DNA of 49,571 bases from Rickettsiales bacterium (GTDB taxonomy: Bacteria > Pseudomonadota > Alphaproteobacteria > Rickettsiales > UBA1997), in the NCBI GenBank assembly GCA_020054695.1, contig JAHXBT010000038.1, positions 18,343 through 67,913 of the forward strand, read 5' to 3'. The position numbers were made by a program, and so were the translations under genes. This document shows positions 17,747 to 26,078 of the stretch, one piece after another. Every line of letters begins with the position of its first letter. The stretch's first letter is position 1. The notes under the pieces were generated by a model. That model saw nothing but the letters and a program-made list of their open reading frames with translations, ran no database searches and was not told the DNA's origin.

Positions 17747-17920
17747 ATGAAGCAAAATTTAGATCTAAAACTATTAAAAATTTTGGCTTGCCCAATTTGT
17801 AAGGGCAATGTGTTTCAAGAGGAGGATAAAATTATTTGCCCAAAATGCAACTTATCTTATCCAATAAAAGACAATATTCCCGTAATGATCATAGAAGATG
17901 CAAAAAAATATAAGAAATAA
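17747..17920 (+). CDS. Trm112/UPF0434-like zinc-ribbon protein
   Basis: A 57-residue ORF missed by the track's length limit. The sequence LLKILACPICKGNV, then IICPKCNLSYPI and DNIPVMI is the bacterial Trm112-like (YcaR/UPF0434) pattern, with two CxxC pairs (C15/C18 and C31/C34) able to bind one zinc and a conserved xIPVMI strand at the end. In eukaryotes and archaea Trm112 is an activating partner of several RNA and protein methyltransferases. Here the gene overlaps the start of an rRNA methyltransferase gene by 23 bases in another frame, so the two are surely co-expressed. A functional partnership is inference. Confidence 0.88.
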   Translation: MKQNLDLKLLKILACPICKGNVFQEEDKIICPKCNLSYPIKDNIPVMIIEDAKKYKK

Positions 17921-18572
17921 ATTTACCAAATTAAAAACAGCCAGAGGCAGAACCAACTCTTCTTCTCGTTGGCTCTCGCGTCAATTAAACGACCCTTATG
18001 TAAAACAAGCTCAAGCATTAAATTATCGTTCACGCGCTGCTTTTAAAATTATTGAAATTGATGAAAAATTTCAAATTTTTAAGAAAAATAAAATTATTAT
18101 TGATCTTGGCGCAGCACCGGGAGGTTGGAGTCAAATTGCGGCTTTAAAAAATTCAGGTAATATTTTGGCACTTGATTTATTAGAGATGGAAGAAGTTGAA
18201 GGTGTAAAATTTATACAACAAGATTTTACTGATCCTAATATTATTAAAATTATTGAAAATATTCTACAAAATAATTTCAAGAGTCGTAGAAAATGTGATA
18301 TTATTATGTCGGATATGGCGCAAAATACTTGTGGTGATGTGACAACTGATCATATTAGAATTATCTCTCTTTTAGAAGAGTGTTTAGATTTTTCTATTAA
18401 ATTCCTAAAAGAGGGTGGAATTTTTATTGGTAAGAGTTTTCAGGGTGGTTCGGATCAAGAGTTGTTGCAAAAATTTAAAGATAATTTTAAAATTGTCAAG
18501 CATTTTAAACCAAAATCATCAAGAAAAGAATCTAAAGAAAATTATATTGTAGCAATGGGGTTTAGACATTGA
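17898..18572 (+). CDS. rlmE: 23S rRNA (uridine-2'-O-)methyltransferase
   Basis: RrmJ/FtsJ-family enzyme that methylates the ribose of U2552 (E. coli numbering) in the 23S A-loop during late 50S assembly. Key features are the early SRAAFKIIEIDEKF helix with the first catalytic Lys, SAM motif DLGAAPGGWSQIA near residue 70, ALDLLEME, the catalytic Asp in IIMSDMAQNTCG, the second Lys in GGIFIGKSFQGG, and the KPKSSRKESKENYIVA end. The 224 aa length is normal, with a basic, Ser-rich N-terminus. The ATG at 17898 lies inside the Trm112-like gene, giving a 23-base overlap. Confidence 0.93.
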   Translation: MQKNIRNKFTKLKTARGRTNSSSRWLSRQLNDPYVKQAQALNYRSRAAFKIIEIDEKFQIFKKNKIIIDLGAAPGGWSQIAALKNSGNILALDLLEMEEVEGVKFIQQDFTDPNIIKIIENILQNNFKSRRKCDIIMSDMAQNTCGDVTTDHIRIISLLEECLDFSIKFLKEGGIFIGKSFQGGSDQELLQKFKDNFKIVKHFKPKSSRKESKENYIVAMGFRH

Positions 18573-18736
18573 TCATGTAACTTAAGAAATACATGGTGGA
18601 ATTAGTAACATGCTATAAACTTAAACATAATTAATTTACGCTAAATAAAATACTATCTGGCCATCAGATCGATACTTTTTTTAGAAAATTATCCGACGTT
18701 CAAATGGGCAATTATTTAAATATTCAAAGAAAAAGA

Positions 18737-18781
18737 TAATAGATTAATCATATAATACCTCTTTATTTAATTAATCTATTA
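18737..18781. repeat. 12-bp perfect inverted repeat
   Basis: TAATAGATTAAT and ATTAATCTATTA are perfect reverse complements separated by 21 bases. The arms are nearly all A/T, so chance occurrence is not negligible. It has no adjacent T tract. It may be part of the 3' region of the rlmE transcript. Confidence 0.4.
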
Positions 18782-18805
18782 AATCAATCATATGAACTAT
18801 AGACT

Positions 18806-18826
18806 AAGTTGTTATAACAATTTTTT
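18806..18826 (+). terminator. Weak intrinsic terminator candidate
   Basis: AAGTTGT-TATA-ACAATTT can form a 7-bp stem with one G:T wobble and a 4-base loop, and its 3' arm runs into a block of T bases. It lies about 235 bases beyond the rlmE stop. Low G+C in the stem makes termination uncertain. Confidence 0.3.
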
Positions 18827-18940
18827 GCAATTTGAGAATAAAAAATATTAACCTGAACTATATTATAGTAAAATTATATAATAATGTTATTCATTAATAT
18901 AGAGAAGTTAAAATTAAGATAGTATTTTGCTAAACTAACC

Positions 18941-19012
18941 TGACCCCTACGGGATTCGAACCCGTATTTCCACCGTGAAAGGGTGGCGTCCTAACCATTA
19001 GACGAAGGGGCC
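18941..19012 (-). tRNA. tRNA-Glu (anticodon TTC)
   Basis: Reading the minus strand from 19012, the 72 bases fold as a complete cloverleaf. The acceptor GGCCCCT pairs with AGGGGTC (one G:T), the D-arm contains AATGGTTAGGAC, the anticodon stem CCACC/GGTGG encloses a CTTTCAC loop with anticodon TTC, and the T-arm ACGGG-TTCGAAT-CCCGT is canonical. The discriminator is A and the following bases are GGT, so CCA is not encoded and must be added after transcription. It lies 120 bases downstream of ispF on the same strand. Confidence 0.97.
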
Positions 19013-19132
19013 AGTGAAAAATGATGACATAGTATCATTAATGGAAGTAAAGGACAATTTTATTTACTGCTTTTAACAAATCAACTTTTAATTTTTCTAT
19101 TTTCTAAATTTAAATTAGAATTAATTCATTTG

Positions 19133-19639
19133 TTAATGATAATGGGTACTGCATATTGCTTGGCAGCAAATTCCTTCTTTTCTTCCTAAAAACCCCATTT
19201 GTTCACAAGTTGTAGCTTTGATATTGAGCTGATTTTGTTCAATTTCTAATAATTTAGTTAAATTTTCTTTCATTTTTACCTTATATTGAGAAATTTTTGG
19301 TTCTTCACAAATTATAGTTAGATCAATATTGACTATTTTGTGTTTTTCTTGTTCAAGTAGCTTTTTAATTTCTAAAAGCATAAATTGAGAATCTATTCCT
19401 TTGAATTTTGGATCATTATCAGGAAAATAATCACCAATATCCCCCTTAGATATTGATCCCAAAATAGCATCAATAATGGCATGAATCACTACGTCACCAT
19501 CAGAATGAGCAATTATCTTTTTTGAAAACTTAACATCAACACCGGCAATTTTAATAAAGTTATTATCAAATTTTTCTTCAGTAAATTTATGAATATCAAT
19601 TCCAATACCTGATTTAACAATATTTTTTTGCTCTTTCAT
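19133..19639 (-). CDS. ispF: 2-C-methyl-D-erythritol 2,4-cyclodiphosphate synthase
   Basis: Fifth enzyme of the MEP isoprenoid pathway; it cyclises CDP-methylerythritol phosphate with loss of CMP. GIGIDIHKF supplies the metal-binding Asp and His, and IIAHSDGDVVIHAIIDAILG supplies the third metal ligand. GDIGDYFPDNDPKFKGIDS and the final ATTCEQMGFLGRKEGICCQA match the family, and 168 aa is normal. In many alphaproteobacteria ispD and ispF are fused; here they are separate but overlap by 26 bases, so they are almost certainly coupled. Confidence 0.95.
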   Translation of the reverse strand: MKEQKNIVKSGIGIDIHKFTEEKFDNNFIKIAGVDVKFSKKIIAHSDGDVVIHAIIDAILGSISKGDIGDYFPDNDPKFKGIDSQFMLLEIKKLLEQEKHKIVNIDLTIICEEPKISQYKVKMKENLTKLLEIEQNQLNIKATTCEQMGFLGRKEGICCQAICSTHYH

Positions 19640-20276
19640 AGTCTTCCTTTGTTGTTATTTTAAAATTATTAATGTTGCCGGTGATAATTTTTACAGAGAT
19701 ATTTTCTTTTTCACATAGCGAAGAATCGTCAGTGAATTTTTGGTTTTTATATTTTTGGTGTAGATCGTAAATTAAATTATAAGTAAAAGCCTGAGGGGTT
19801 TGTGCTAAATAAAGATTTTCACGAGAAATTGTTTTTTCTATTGATCCATTTTTTACTTTTTTAATAGTATCAAAAATTGTAATGGCTGGAATTACAGCTT
19901 TATTTTTCTTTAAGCTATAGATTATATTATTGATAATATCATTTGTTACAAAAGGTCTAGCAGCATCGTGAATTAATACTAAGTCTGGATTTAATTGTTG
20001 AATTTTTTCTAAGGCCAACCTAACTGAATCCTGCCTTTCTACACCGCCAAAAATGGGTTCCAAAATATTTAAGTTGCCAATAGAGTTTTTATATAAATCA
20101 ATATCATCTTCTGATATAGAGCAAATAACATCAGAAATTTTTGGATGACTTAGGAAGGGTAAAATAGAATGATATAAAATTGTTTTATTTTTAAATGGTA
20201 AATATTGTTTTGGAATTTTAGATTTCATTCTCTTTCCTTTACCAGCTGCAATAATTATAGTGATTATTTTCATCAT
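19614..20276 (-). CDS. ispD: 2-C-methyl-D-erythritol 4-phosphate cytidylyltransferase
   Basis: Third MEP-pathway enzyme; it transfers CMP from CTP to methylerythritol phosphate. The glycine/lysine-rich CTP loop IIIAAGKGKRMKSKIPKQYLPF begins near residue 8. GGVERQDSV, LIHDAARPFVTND near 105-118, the ENLYLAQTPQAF segment and a TDDSSLCEK block follow in the expected order. The 220 aa length is typical. It overlaps tolR upstream by 4 bases and ispF downstream by 26, placing isoprenoid genes in an envelope-biogenesis operon. Confidence 0.95.
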   Translation of the reverse strand: MMKIITIIIAAGKGKRMKSKIPKQYLPFKNKTILYHSILPFLSHPKISDVICSISEDDIDLYKNSIGNLNILEPIFGGVERQDSVRLALEKIQQLNPDLVLIHDAARPFVTNDIINNIIYSLKKNKAVIPAITIFDTIKKVKNGSIEKTISRENLYLAQTPQAFTYNLIYDLHQKYKNQKFTDDSSLCEKENISVKIITGNINNFKITTKEDYERAKKYC

Positions 20277-20674
20277 TTAATTTCGGTAATTAAAGAGGCA
20301 GATGCAAACCCGCTATCATTAATTTCTTTTATTATATCCATTACTGTTCCGTAGTTTAATGATTTATCTGCTTTGATAAAAATTTGACTACGCATATCTT
20401 TATTAGTAAGTTTTTTTAATTTTTTACCTAAGGTTTTTAATCTAACTTTTTTCCCTTCTAAATATATTGTTCCGCTACTTTTAACAGCAATAATTACTTT
20501 ATTTTCTTGATAAGAATTTTTCTTTTTAGGTGAGCCTTTGGGCAAGTCAACTTTAATATTGCCACTCATTAAGGGTGCAGAAACCATAAATATTATTAAT
20601 AATACCAAAAGTACATCAACGAAGGGTGTAACATTTATATCACTTATAATTTTTCTTCTATTTCTTTTTCTCAT
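20273..20674 (-). CDS. tolR: TolR/ExbD-family proton-motive-force coupling protein
   Basis: Inner-membrane protein of 133 aa with a basic N-terminus, one transmembrane helix and a periplasmic domain. The helix SDINVTPFVDVLLVLLIIFMV carries the conserved Asp that works with the TolQ channel to energise Tol-Pal. TolR is favoured over ExbD because a TolQ-like gene is also in the window and no TonB gene is seen, but the families are hard to separate by eye. Its partner is not adjacent: the TolQ-like gene is about 14 kb away. Start and stop both overlap neighbours by 4 bases (lolA and ispD). Confidence 0.85.
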   Translation of the reverse strand: MRKRNRRKIISDINVTPFVDVLLVLLIIFMVSAPLMSGNIKVDLPKGSPKKKNSYQENKVIIAVKSSGTIYLEGKKVRLKTLGKKLKKLTNKDMRSQIFIKADKSLNYGTVMDIIKEINDSGFASASLITEIK

Positions 20675-21285
20675 TGAGGTAAATTAGAGTTTCTAATGAT
20701 AAATTTATTAGAAGAAATTTTTGATCTAAAATCAGGATTTATGAATGAGATATCAGTAATTTGATCCAAATCATTTTTAACACGCATTTCTAGGAATGAT
20801 ATTGGGTTCTTATTAAAAATTAAATAAAATATTCCGGCTTCTTTGCGATTTTTTTTTCTAATAGATACGATGTATCTTTTACCATCATCTGTAAAATCTA
20901 GCAGTTCAATATCTTTGGCAGAAAATAATATATTCTTACGTGTTAAAAAAGATGCTGGCGTGCTACTAGTTGTAAATTGAGAATTTTCTTCCAACTCTAA
21001 GTCTAAATATGACAATATACTACCATTGACAACAATTAGGATAGGTATCTCTTTATCATATTCAATACGCATTTTACCAGGACGAGATAAATAAAATTTG
21101 CCGTAATTTACATCTCCTTCTGGTGAAGTTTGAATAAAATCAGAAGAAAGATATATTATTTGATTTAAATAATTTTCAATTTTTGCTAATTCTAACTTGT
21201 GTTTTTCTGATATGTTTTGTGCCATAGTGCTATTTGTAATAAAAAAATAGCAAATAAAATATATTATTATCTTAACTTTTAACAT
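20671..21285 (-). CDS. lolA: Outer-membrane lipoprotein carrier protein LolA
   Basis: Periplasmic chaperone that takes lipoproteins from the LolCDE complex to the outer membrane. A 22-residue signal peptide (ending TNSTMA) precedes the mature protein. The body has an early SSDFIQTSPEGDVNYGKFYLSRPGKMRIEYDK segment, the common LolA pattern of a hydrophobic half-barrel, and a late ITDISFINPDF strand. The 204 aa length is typical of alphaproteobacterial LolA. It heads the lolA-tolR-ispD-ispF series and is transcribed divergently from the anion-transporter gene, leaving about 65 bases for promoters. Confidence 0.85.
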   Translation of the reverse strand: MLKVKIIIYFICYFFITNSTMAQNISEKHKLELAKIENYLNQIIYLSSDFIQTSPEGDVNYGKFYLSRPGKMRIEYDKEIPILIVVNGSILSYLDLELEENSQFTTSSTPASFLTRKNILFSAKDIELLDFTDDGKRYIVSIRKKNRKEAGIFYLIFNKNPISFLEMRVKNDLDQITDISFINPDFRSKISSNKFIIRNSNLPQ

Positions 21286-21446
21286 TTTATGATTAAAATT
21301 TTTTAAATTACCACTGTTAATAGCATTTTCAAATTGACATCATTTTTAGTATGAGGTCCAGTATAATATCCCTGTTAGGAATAAAAGTTTATCTTTTTTG
21401 TTCAAAACGGGGTTTTAAATTACTAAAAAATGCAAATAATATCATA

Positions 21447-22856
21447 ATGAATATATTACTCAATAACAGAATTTTAAAAATATTGTTTTCTATCATTTTA
21501 TTTTTATTACTTTTGAATTTGCCTAATAATAAGACATTTACACCAGAGATAATAAATGTAATTGCTGTTAGTGTTTTTATTTTTTCTTTATGGATTACAG
21601 AGGCTTTGCCAATTCCTGTTACTTCTCTCTTTCCGCTTTTTATGATGCCTTTATTTGGTATTATGGAAGTTGGCGATGTGTCAAAAAATTATGGTAACAA
21701 GATTATTTTCCTATTTTTAAGTGGTTTAATCTTGGCAATTGCTATTAGTAAATGGAATTTAAGCAAAAGAATTGCTCTTTATATTCTTAAATTTACTAGT
21801 AGATCAATTTCAGGAGTTATGCTTGGCTTTATGATTGCAACTGCTTTTTTGAGTATGTGGATTAGTAATACTGCTACAACTATGATGATGTTACCTATAG
21901 CAATGTCAGTTATTCATGTATTAAATAAACAAGATCAAAAATTTGATGTTTTTGCTAAATACCTCCTAATTGCTATTGCTTATTCTGCCTCAATTGGTGG
22001 TATGGCAACATTAATTGGTACGCCGCCAAATGCAATATTTGCATCTTACGCTAGTGAGTCGGTAAATTATGAATTTCAATTTATGGAATGGTTTAATATG
22101 TTCTTCCCGCTAGTTGTGATATTGATTTTATTAATGTGGCTTTATTTAAAAAACTTCATGGGGAAAATAAATGCTGATATGTCAGATACTCATAAATTTA
22201 TTAGTGAAGAATTTAAAAAATTAGGAAAAATCACTTACGAAGAAATTAATGTTTTGATTGTTTTTGCTATAATTGCTTGCGGTTGGATTTTTAAATCTTA
22301 TTTACCATTTAAAATACATGATGCTTCAATCGGTATCATGGGAATTAGTTTGTTATTTGCGTTACCTAACAAAAAAAGAGATGATGCAATTTTAAATTGG
22401 GAAGATGCAAGAGAGATTTCTTGGGGTACTTTACTTTTGTTTGGTGGAGGTATTTCAATTGCTAAAGCCCTGGAATCTTCTGGTATTATTACTATTTTGG
22501 GTGATTATATTTCAATATGGTCTGGGGGTAGTGTTTTAATTGCTATCATCATAGCTTTGTTTTTAACAATATATTTAACAGAATTTATTGGTAATGCTGC
22601 TTTAATTGCGATTATGATTCCAATTTTAGTTGAAATTGGTTTAAATATGTCTGGAGTTGAAGGACAATTTGATATTGTTTTACCGGCTGTTATTGCCTGC
22701 TCTTGTGCCTTTATGCTACCTATGTCAACGCCGCCAAATGCTATTATTTTCTCAAGTAAATTAATAAAAATTAGCGAAATGGCAAAGGTTGGATTTCTGG
22801 CAAATTTATTTGTAGGACTTGTTGTGCTAGGATATTTTAGATTATTTATTAGTTAG
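21447..22856 (+). CDS. DASS/SLC13-family anion (dicarboxylate or sulfate) transporter
   Basis: Polytopic membrane transporter, probably sodium-coupled uptake of dicarboxylates or related anions. Signature motifs are WITEALPIPVTSLFPLFMMP near the start, the SNT motif in MWISNTATTMMMLPIA, GTPPNAIFASY, the second repeat motif FIGNAALIAIMIPIL, and STPPNAIIFSS near the end. The inverted pair of S-N-T/G-N-A plus TPPN motifs is characteristic of the family. The track starts at 21351, but ATG 21447 begins right at the first helix and gives a normal 469 aa; the 32 extra residues have no family character. The substrate is not readable. Confidence 0.88.
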   Translation: MNILLNNRILKILFSIILFLLLLNLPNNKTFTPEIINVIAVSVFIFSLWITEALPIPVTSLFPLFMMPLFGIMEVGDVSKNYGNKIIFLFLSGLILAIAISKWNLSKRIALYILKFTSRSISGVMLGFMIATAFLSMWISNTATTMMMLPIAMSVIHVLNKQDQKFDVFAKYLLIAIAYSASIGGMATLIGTPPNAIFASYASESVNYEFQFMEWFNMFFPLVVILILLMWLYLKNFMGKINADMSDTHKFISEEFKKLGKITYEEINVLIVFAIIACGWIFKSYLPFKIHDASIGIMGISLLFALPNKKRDDAILNWEDAREISWGTLLLFGGGISIAKALESSGIITILGDYISIWSGGSVLIAIIIALFLTIYLTEFIGNAALIAIMIPILVEIGLNMSGVEGQFDIVLPAVIACSCAFMLPMSTPPNAIIFSSKLIKISEMAKVGFLANLFVGLVVLGYFRLFIS

Positions 22857-22878
22857 CTAACTTCTTGTAATAATTATT

Positions 22879-23643
22879 TTGACAAATTATAAAATTCTTC
22901 TACCTCCATCAGAAGGTAAATTAGCAGGAGGAGAGAAAAAATATATTACAGTAAAAAAACAAAATTCTTTTAATTTTTTAGAAAAAGGTAGGGATTATTT
23001 GTTACAAAAATTACTGGAATTTATTTCTAATGCTGATGATAAGAATTTAGAAAAATTATTTTCTGTTAAAACCAATCTTAATCAAATTATTGATCTCTTA
23101 GAAGATTTTGATCAAAAATTAACTTTGCCAGCAATTGAAAGATATTCTGGTGTGATGTTTAATGCTATTAATTATCAAACTCTTGATCAAAAGCAAAAAA
23201 AGAATGCTAATGAAGCAATTTTATTTATTGATGGTTTATTTGGTTTATTAAAATCTGGGGATTTAATTCCAAATTATAAGTTATCAATTTCGGCAAAATT
23301 TTCTAATATTAAAATTGATAATTATTGGAAAAATATTCTTAAAAAAACTTTAGAAACTGAATTTCAAGATAAAGTTATCCTAGATATTTTGCCTCAAGCT
23401 CATAGAAAGGCTACCGATATCCAAAATAATAATATTTATTTAATTAATTTTTTTGAAATAAAAAATGGTAAAGCAAAAAACGCTGGTCATATTTCTAAAA
23501 AATTAAAAGGTGAATTTATTCGCTATATTTTATCTTTTGATGAAATAAATCTTGAAATCTTATATAATTTCTCGCATTCTCAAGGTTACAAATATTCTGA
23601 AGAGTTATCTTCAGAAAAAGAAGTAATTTTTTTAAAATCTTAA
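22879..23643 (+). CDS. yaaA: YaaA/UPF0246 peroxide-stress protein
   Basis: Member of the YaaA family, which in E. coli lowers intracellular iron and limits damage under hydrogen peroxide stress. ILLPPSEGK at residues 6-14 is the family signature. Internal segments LPAIERYSGVMFNAI, FIDGLFGLLKSGDLIPNYKLSI and the HISKKLKGEFIRYIL region near the end agree, and 254 aa is the usual length. The start is TTG at 22879, 22 bases after the transporter stop; no upstream ATG is in frame nearby. It is followed 9 bases later by infA. Iron-related cyaY lies close by. Confidence 0.9.
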   Translation: MTNYKILLPPSEGKLAGGEKKYITVKKQNSFNFLEKGRDYLLQKLLEFISNADDKNLEKLFSVKTNLNQIIDLLEDFDQKLTLPAIERYSGVMFNAINYQTLDQKQKKNANEAILFIDGLFGLLKSGDLIPNYKLSISAKFSNIKIDNYWKNILKKTLETEFQDKVILDILPQAHRKATDIQNNNIYLINFFEIKNGKAKNAGHISKKLKGEFIRYILSFDEINLEILYNFSHSQGYKYSEELSSEKEVIFLKS

Positions 23644-23652
23644 TTTTTTAAT

Positions 23653-23871
23653 ATGCCGAAGGATGATCTTTTAACAATTAACGGAGTTGTAACTGAAGTT
23701 TTACCAAATACAATATTTAGAGTTACTCTGGAAAATAACTTTATTATTACAGCACATGCTTCCGGTAAAATTCGTAAGAATAAAATTAGAATTTTAAAAG
23801 GTGATAAGGTTGAGGTAGAAATGACAACTTATGATTTGACTAAGGGACGTATAATTAAAAGAATTGGCTAG
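23653..23871 (+). CDS. infA: Translation initiation factor IF-1
   Basis: Small OB-fold protein that binds the 30S A site during initiation. The complete 72 aa protein begins [19 protein letters not shown] and contains [21 protein letters not shown] and the closing [21 protein letters not shown], all strongly conserved. It starts 9 bases after yaaA and is followed by a stable hairpin. Confidence 0.97.
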   Translation: MPKDDLLTINGVVTEVLPNTIFRVTLENNFIITAHASGKIRKNKIRILKGDKVEVEMTTYDLTKGRIIKRIG

Positions 23872-23901
23872 ATTGCTTAACTAGTTAACTTTCTTTGATA
23901 T

Positions 23902-23939
23902 TTTAAAACCAAACAACCTAATTGGAGATTGGTTTTGAA
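23902..23939. terminator. Hairpin downstream of infA
   Basis: TTTAAAACCAA and TTGGTTTTGAA form an 11-bp stem with a single G:T pair and a 16-base loop, about 30 bases past the infA stop. It is the strongest stem-loop I noticed in the intergenic regions. No T tract follows, so it could be a 3'-end stabiliser or a processed terminator rather than a classical intrinsic terminator. Confidence 0.45.
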
Positions 23940-24008
23940 GCAAATTATGTAATAATTTTATTTAGCTAAAATTATTTGAGTTAAGAAATTTAATTGTTAT
24001 TATGCTAG

Positions 24009-24014
24009 TATAAT
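24009..24014 (+). promoter_or_regulatory. Perfect -10 hexamer upstream of cyaY
   Basis: TATAAT stands 85 bases before the cyaY ATG, in the context GCTAGTATAATGGGCG, one of the few G/C-bearing spots in this spacer. A good -35 at 17 bases is not visible. It would give a leader of roughly 75-80 nucleotides. Confidence 0.35.
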
Positions 24015-24098
24015 GGGCGTTGTTTAAATTGAATTTGATCTTTAATCATTTTAGTGGGGTAATAATTTTCATAAAATAATATTATAAAATTAAAAATT

Positions 24099-24434
24099 AT
24101 GACTGATTGTCTTTATATGGATGAAACAGATTTTGAAGTTTTTGCAGAAAAAATCCTTTTAAAAATATCTGACTATATTGAAGATAATGATGAAGATTCA
24201 ATTTTTGAGGTAGATTATCTTGATGGTATTTTGGATATTAAGATTTTTGCAACGGGACAAAAATATATCATCAACAAACACCGCGCTAGTCAAAAAATCT
24301 GGTATTCTTCTCCAAATACAGGAGCCAAATATTTTTCTTACGATATTAACTCAAAAGAATGGTGTGATAAGAATGATGAATTATGGCAATATCTTTTTTC
24401 TGAATTACAAAAATTCCATAATTTTATTCAATAA
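24099..24434 (+). CDS. cyaY: Frataxin/CyaY iron-binding protein
   Basis: Bacterial frataxin, a regulator or iron donor for Fe-S cluster assembly, 111 aa. An acidic N-terminal helix ([13 protein letters not shown], then [10 protein letters not shown]) is followed by the beta-sheet with [30 protein letters not shown] and GAKYFSYD, and a closing helix, as in CyaY. The acidic ridge used for iron binding is well kept. It stands apart, with 227 bases to infA upstream and a probable own promoter. The overlapping frame at 24220-24438 in the track is a shadow. Confidence 0.93.
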   Translation: MTDCLYMDETDFEVFAEKILLKISDYIEDNDEDSIFEVDYLDGILDIKIFATGQKYIINKHRASQKIWYSSPNTGAKYFSYDINSKEWCDKNDELWQYLFSELQKFHNFIQ

Positions 24435-24505
24435 TTGACGAGGATATTGACTTCTTTTCCTTTTGTCTTACAATCTTTTTAAAATTTAATAATTTAATAA
24501 TTCAA

Positions 24506-25933
24506 ATGACAGGAAAAACACTTTACGATAAAATTTGGGACTCACATTTAGTAAATTCAGATTCTAATTCTAGTTTAATTTATATTGATAGGCAGTTAAT
24601 TCACGAAGTTACTTCACCTCAAGCTTTCGAAGGGTTAAGAATGAATAACCGTAAAGTTCGTAATCCTAATTTTCATTTAGCAGTTGCTGATCATAATGTA
24701 CCAACTACCAGAGAAAACCGTGGTAATGGTGTTGAAGGTGTTTTAGATCTGGTTTCTAAAACTCAAATTCAAACTTTAGAAAATAATTGCAAAGAGTTTG
24801 GTATTAAATATTTCGATCTTGATGATGAAAAGCAAGGTATTGTACATATTGTTGGGCCAGAGCAAGGATTTACTCAACCAGGTATGACAATTGTTTGTGG
24901 TGATAGCCACACTGCAACTCACGGCGCTTTTGGTGCTTTGGCTTTTGGTGTTGGTACTAGTGAGGTTGAACATGTTTTATCAACTCAAACTTTACCACAA
25001 CAAAAATCTAAAAATCTTTTAGTACAAATTGATGGTAAGTTAAGTGAATATGTTGCAGCTAAAGATGTTGCCTTGGCAATTATTGCTAAAATTGGAACTG
25101 CTGGTGGAACTGGTTATGTTATTGAATATAGCGGAGAAGTTATTAAAAATCTTTCTATGGAAGGGAGAATGACTATTTGCAATATGACTATTGAAGCTGG
25201 GGCGCGTTCTGGTTTGATTGCCCCGGATAAAAAAACTTTTGAGTATCTAAAAGATCGTCCTTTTGCTCCAAAGGGGGAGAAGTTTAATCAAGCTGCTTCT
25301 CATTGGAAGTCTTTAATTTCTGATTCAGATGCCAAATATGATAAAATTGTTACTTTAAATGCTGATAACATTGAACCTTTTGTCACTTGGGGTACTAGCC
25401 CGGAAGATGCCTTGCCAATCTCAGCCTCTATTCCTTCCCCTGAAGATTTTGATAACCTAAAAGGTGGTGCAGTAAAAAGATCTTTAGAATATATGGGTTT
25501 AACTTCCGGTACTAAATTAGAAGATATTGTAATTGATAAAATATTTATTGGTTCTTGTACTAATGGGCGTATTGAAGATCTACGAGCTGCCGCTAAAATT
25601 GCTCAAGATAACAAAATTGCTAAAAATATTAAATTAGCAATGGTTGTTCCGGGTTCAGGTCTGGTTAAAAAACAGGCTGAGTTAGAAGGTTTAGATAAAA
25701 TATTTATTGATGCTGGTTTTGAGTGGAGAGAGCCTGGTTGTTCCATGTGTTTAGCTATGAACGCTGATCAATTAAAATCTGGCGAAAGATGCGCTTCTAC
25801 TTCTAACAGAAATTTTGAGGGTAGGCAAGGTCGTGGTGGTAGAACTCACTTAGTAAGCCCACAAATGGCAGTAGCAGCAGCTATTAATGGTAAATTAACC
25901 GATATTAGAAAAACAAAAATTTTACACAATTAA
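24506..25933 (+). CDS. leuC: 3-isopropylmalate dehydratase large subunit
   Basis: Aconitase-family enzyme that isomerises 2- to 3-isopropylmalate in leucine synthesis together with LeuD. The [4Fe-4S] cysteines are visible in FIGSCTNGR (near C351) and [10 protein letters not shown] (near C411 and C414). Other conserved blocks are [37 protein letters not shown], and [21 protein letters not shown] at the C-terminal side. The 475 aa length is normal. leuD is not next to it, and leuB is over 10 kb away on the other strand, so the leucine genes are dispersed. Confidence 0.96.
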   Translation: MTGKTLYDKIWDSHLVNSDSNSSLIYIDRQLIHEVTSPQAFEGLRMNNRKVRNPNFHLAVADHNVPTTRENRGNGVEGVLDLVSKTQIQTLENNCKEFGIKYFDLDDEKQGIVHIVGPEQGFTQPGMTIVCGDSHTATHGAFGALAFGVGTSEVEHVLSTQTLPQQKSKNLLVQIDGKLSEYVAAKDVALAIIAKIGTAGGTGYVIEYSGEVIKNLSMEGRMTICNMTIEAGARSGLIAPDKKTFEYLKDRPFAPKGEKFNQAASHWKSLISDSDAKYDKIVTLNADNIEPFVTWGTSPEDALPISASIPSPEDFDNLKGGAVKRSLEYMGLTSGTKLEDIVIDKIFIGSCTNGRIEDLRAAAKIAQDNKIAKNIKLAMVVPGSGLVKKQAELEGLDKIFIDAGFEWREPGCSMCLAMNADQLKSGERCASTSNRNFEGRQGRGGRTHLVSPQMAVAAAINGKLTDIRKTKILHN

Positions 25934-26078
25934 TTTTCTAATCAAATCAGGTTGTTTTTACTTATGAATTAATTGCAAATTACTCAGAATTTTTTTAAAA
26001 TCCTCTTGTCATTTGTGTCAAAATTTGGCAATTTTAGACTAATATAGGAATGTTGTACCAAAAAATTATTTACAAAAT

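Larger units (their letters stand above)
18573..18940. other. Gene-free gap downstream of rlmE
   Basis: A 368-base AT-rich stretch between rlmE (+) and tRNA-Glu (-). I see no ORF with family features and no RNA gene. It contains a 12-bp inverted repeat and a small hairpin followed by six T, both listed separately. It resembles the degraded spacers found elsewhere in this window. Confidence 0.5.

Noticed and set aside
21351-21446. Extra 32 N-terminal codons of the anion transporter in the ORF track
   Set aside because: The stretch has no family-like sequence, and a good ATG at 21447 sits at the first membrane helix.
24220-24438. 72-aa plus-strand ORF in another frame of cyaY
   Set aside because: cyaY is a full, motif-complete frataxin; the overlapping frame is a shadow.
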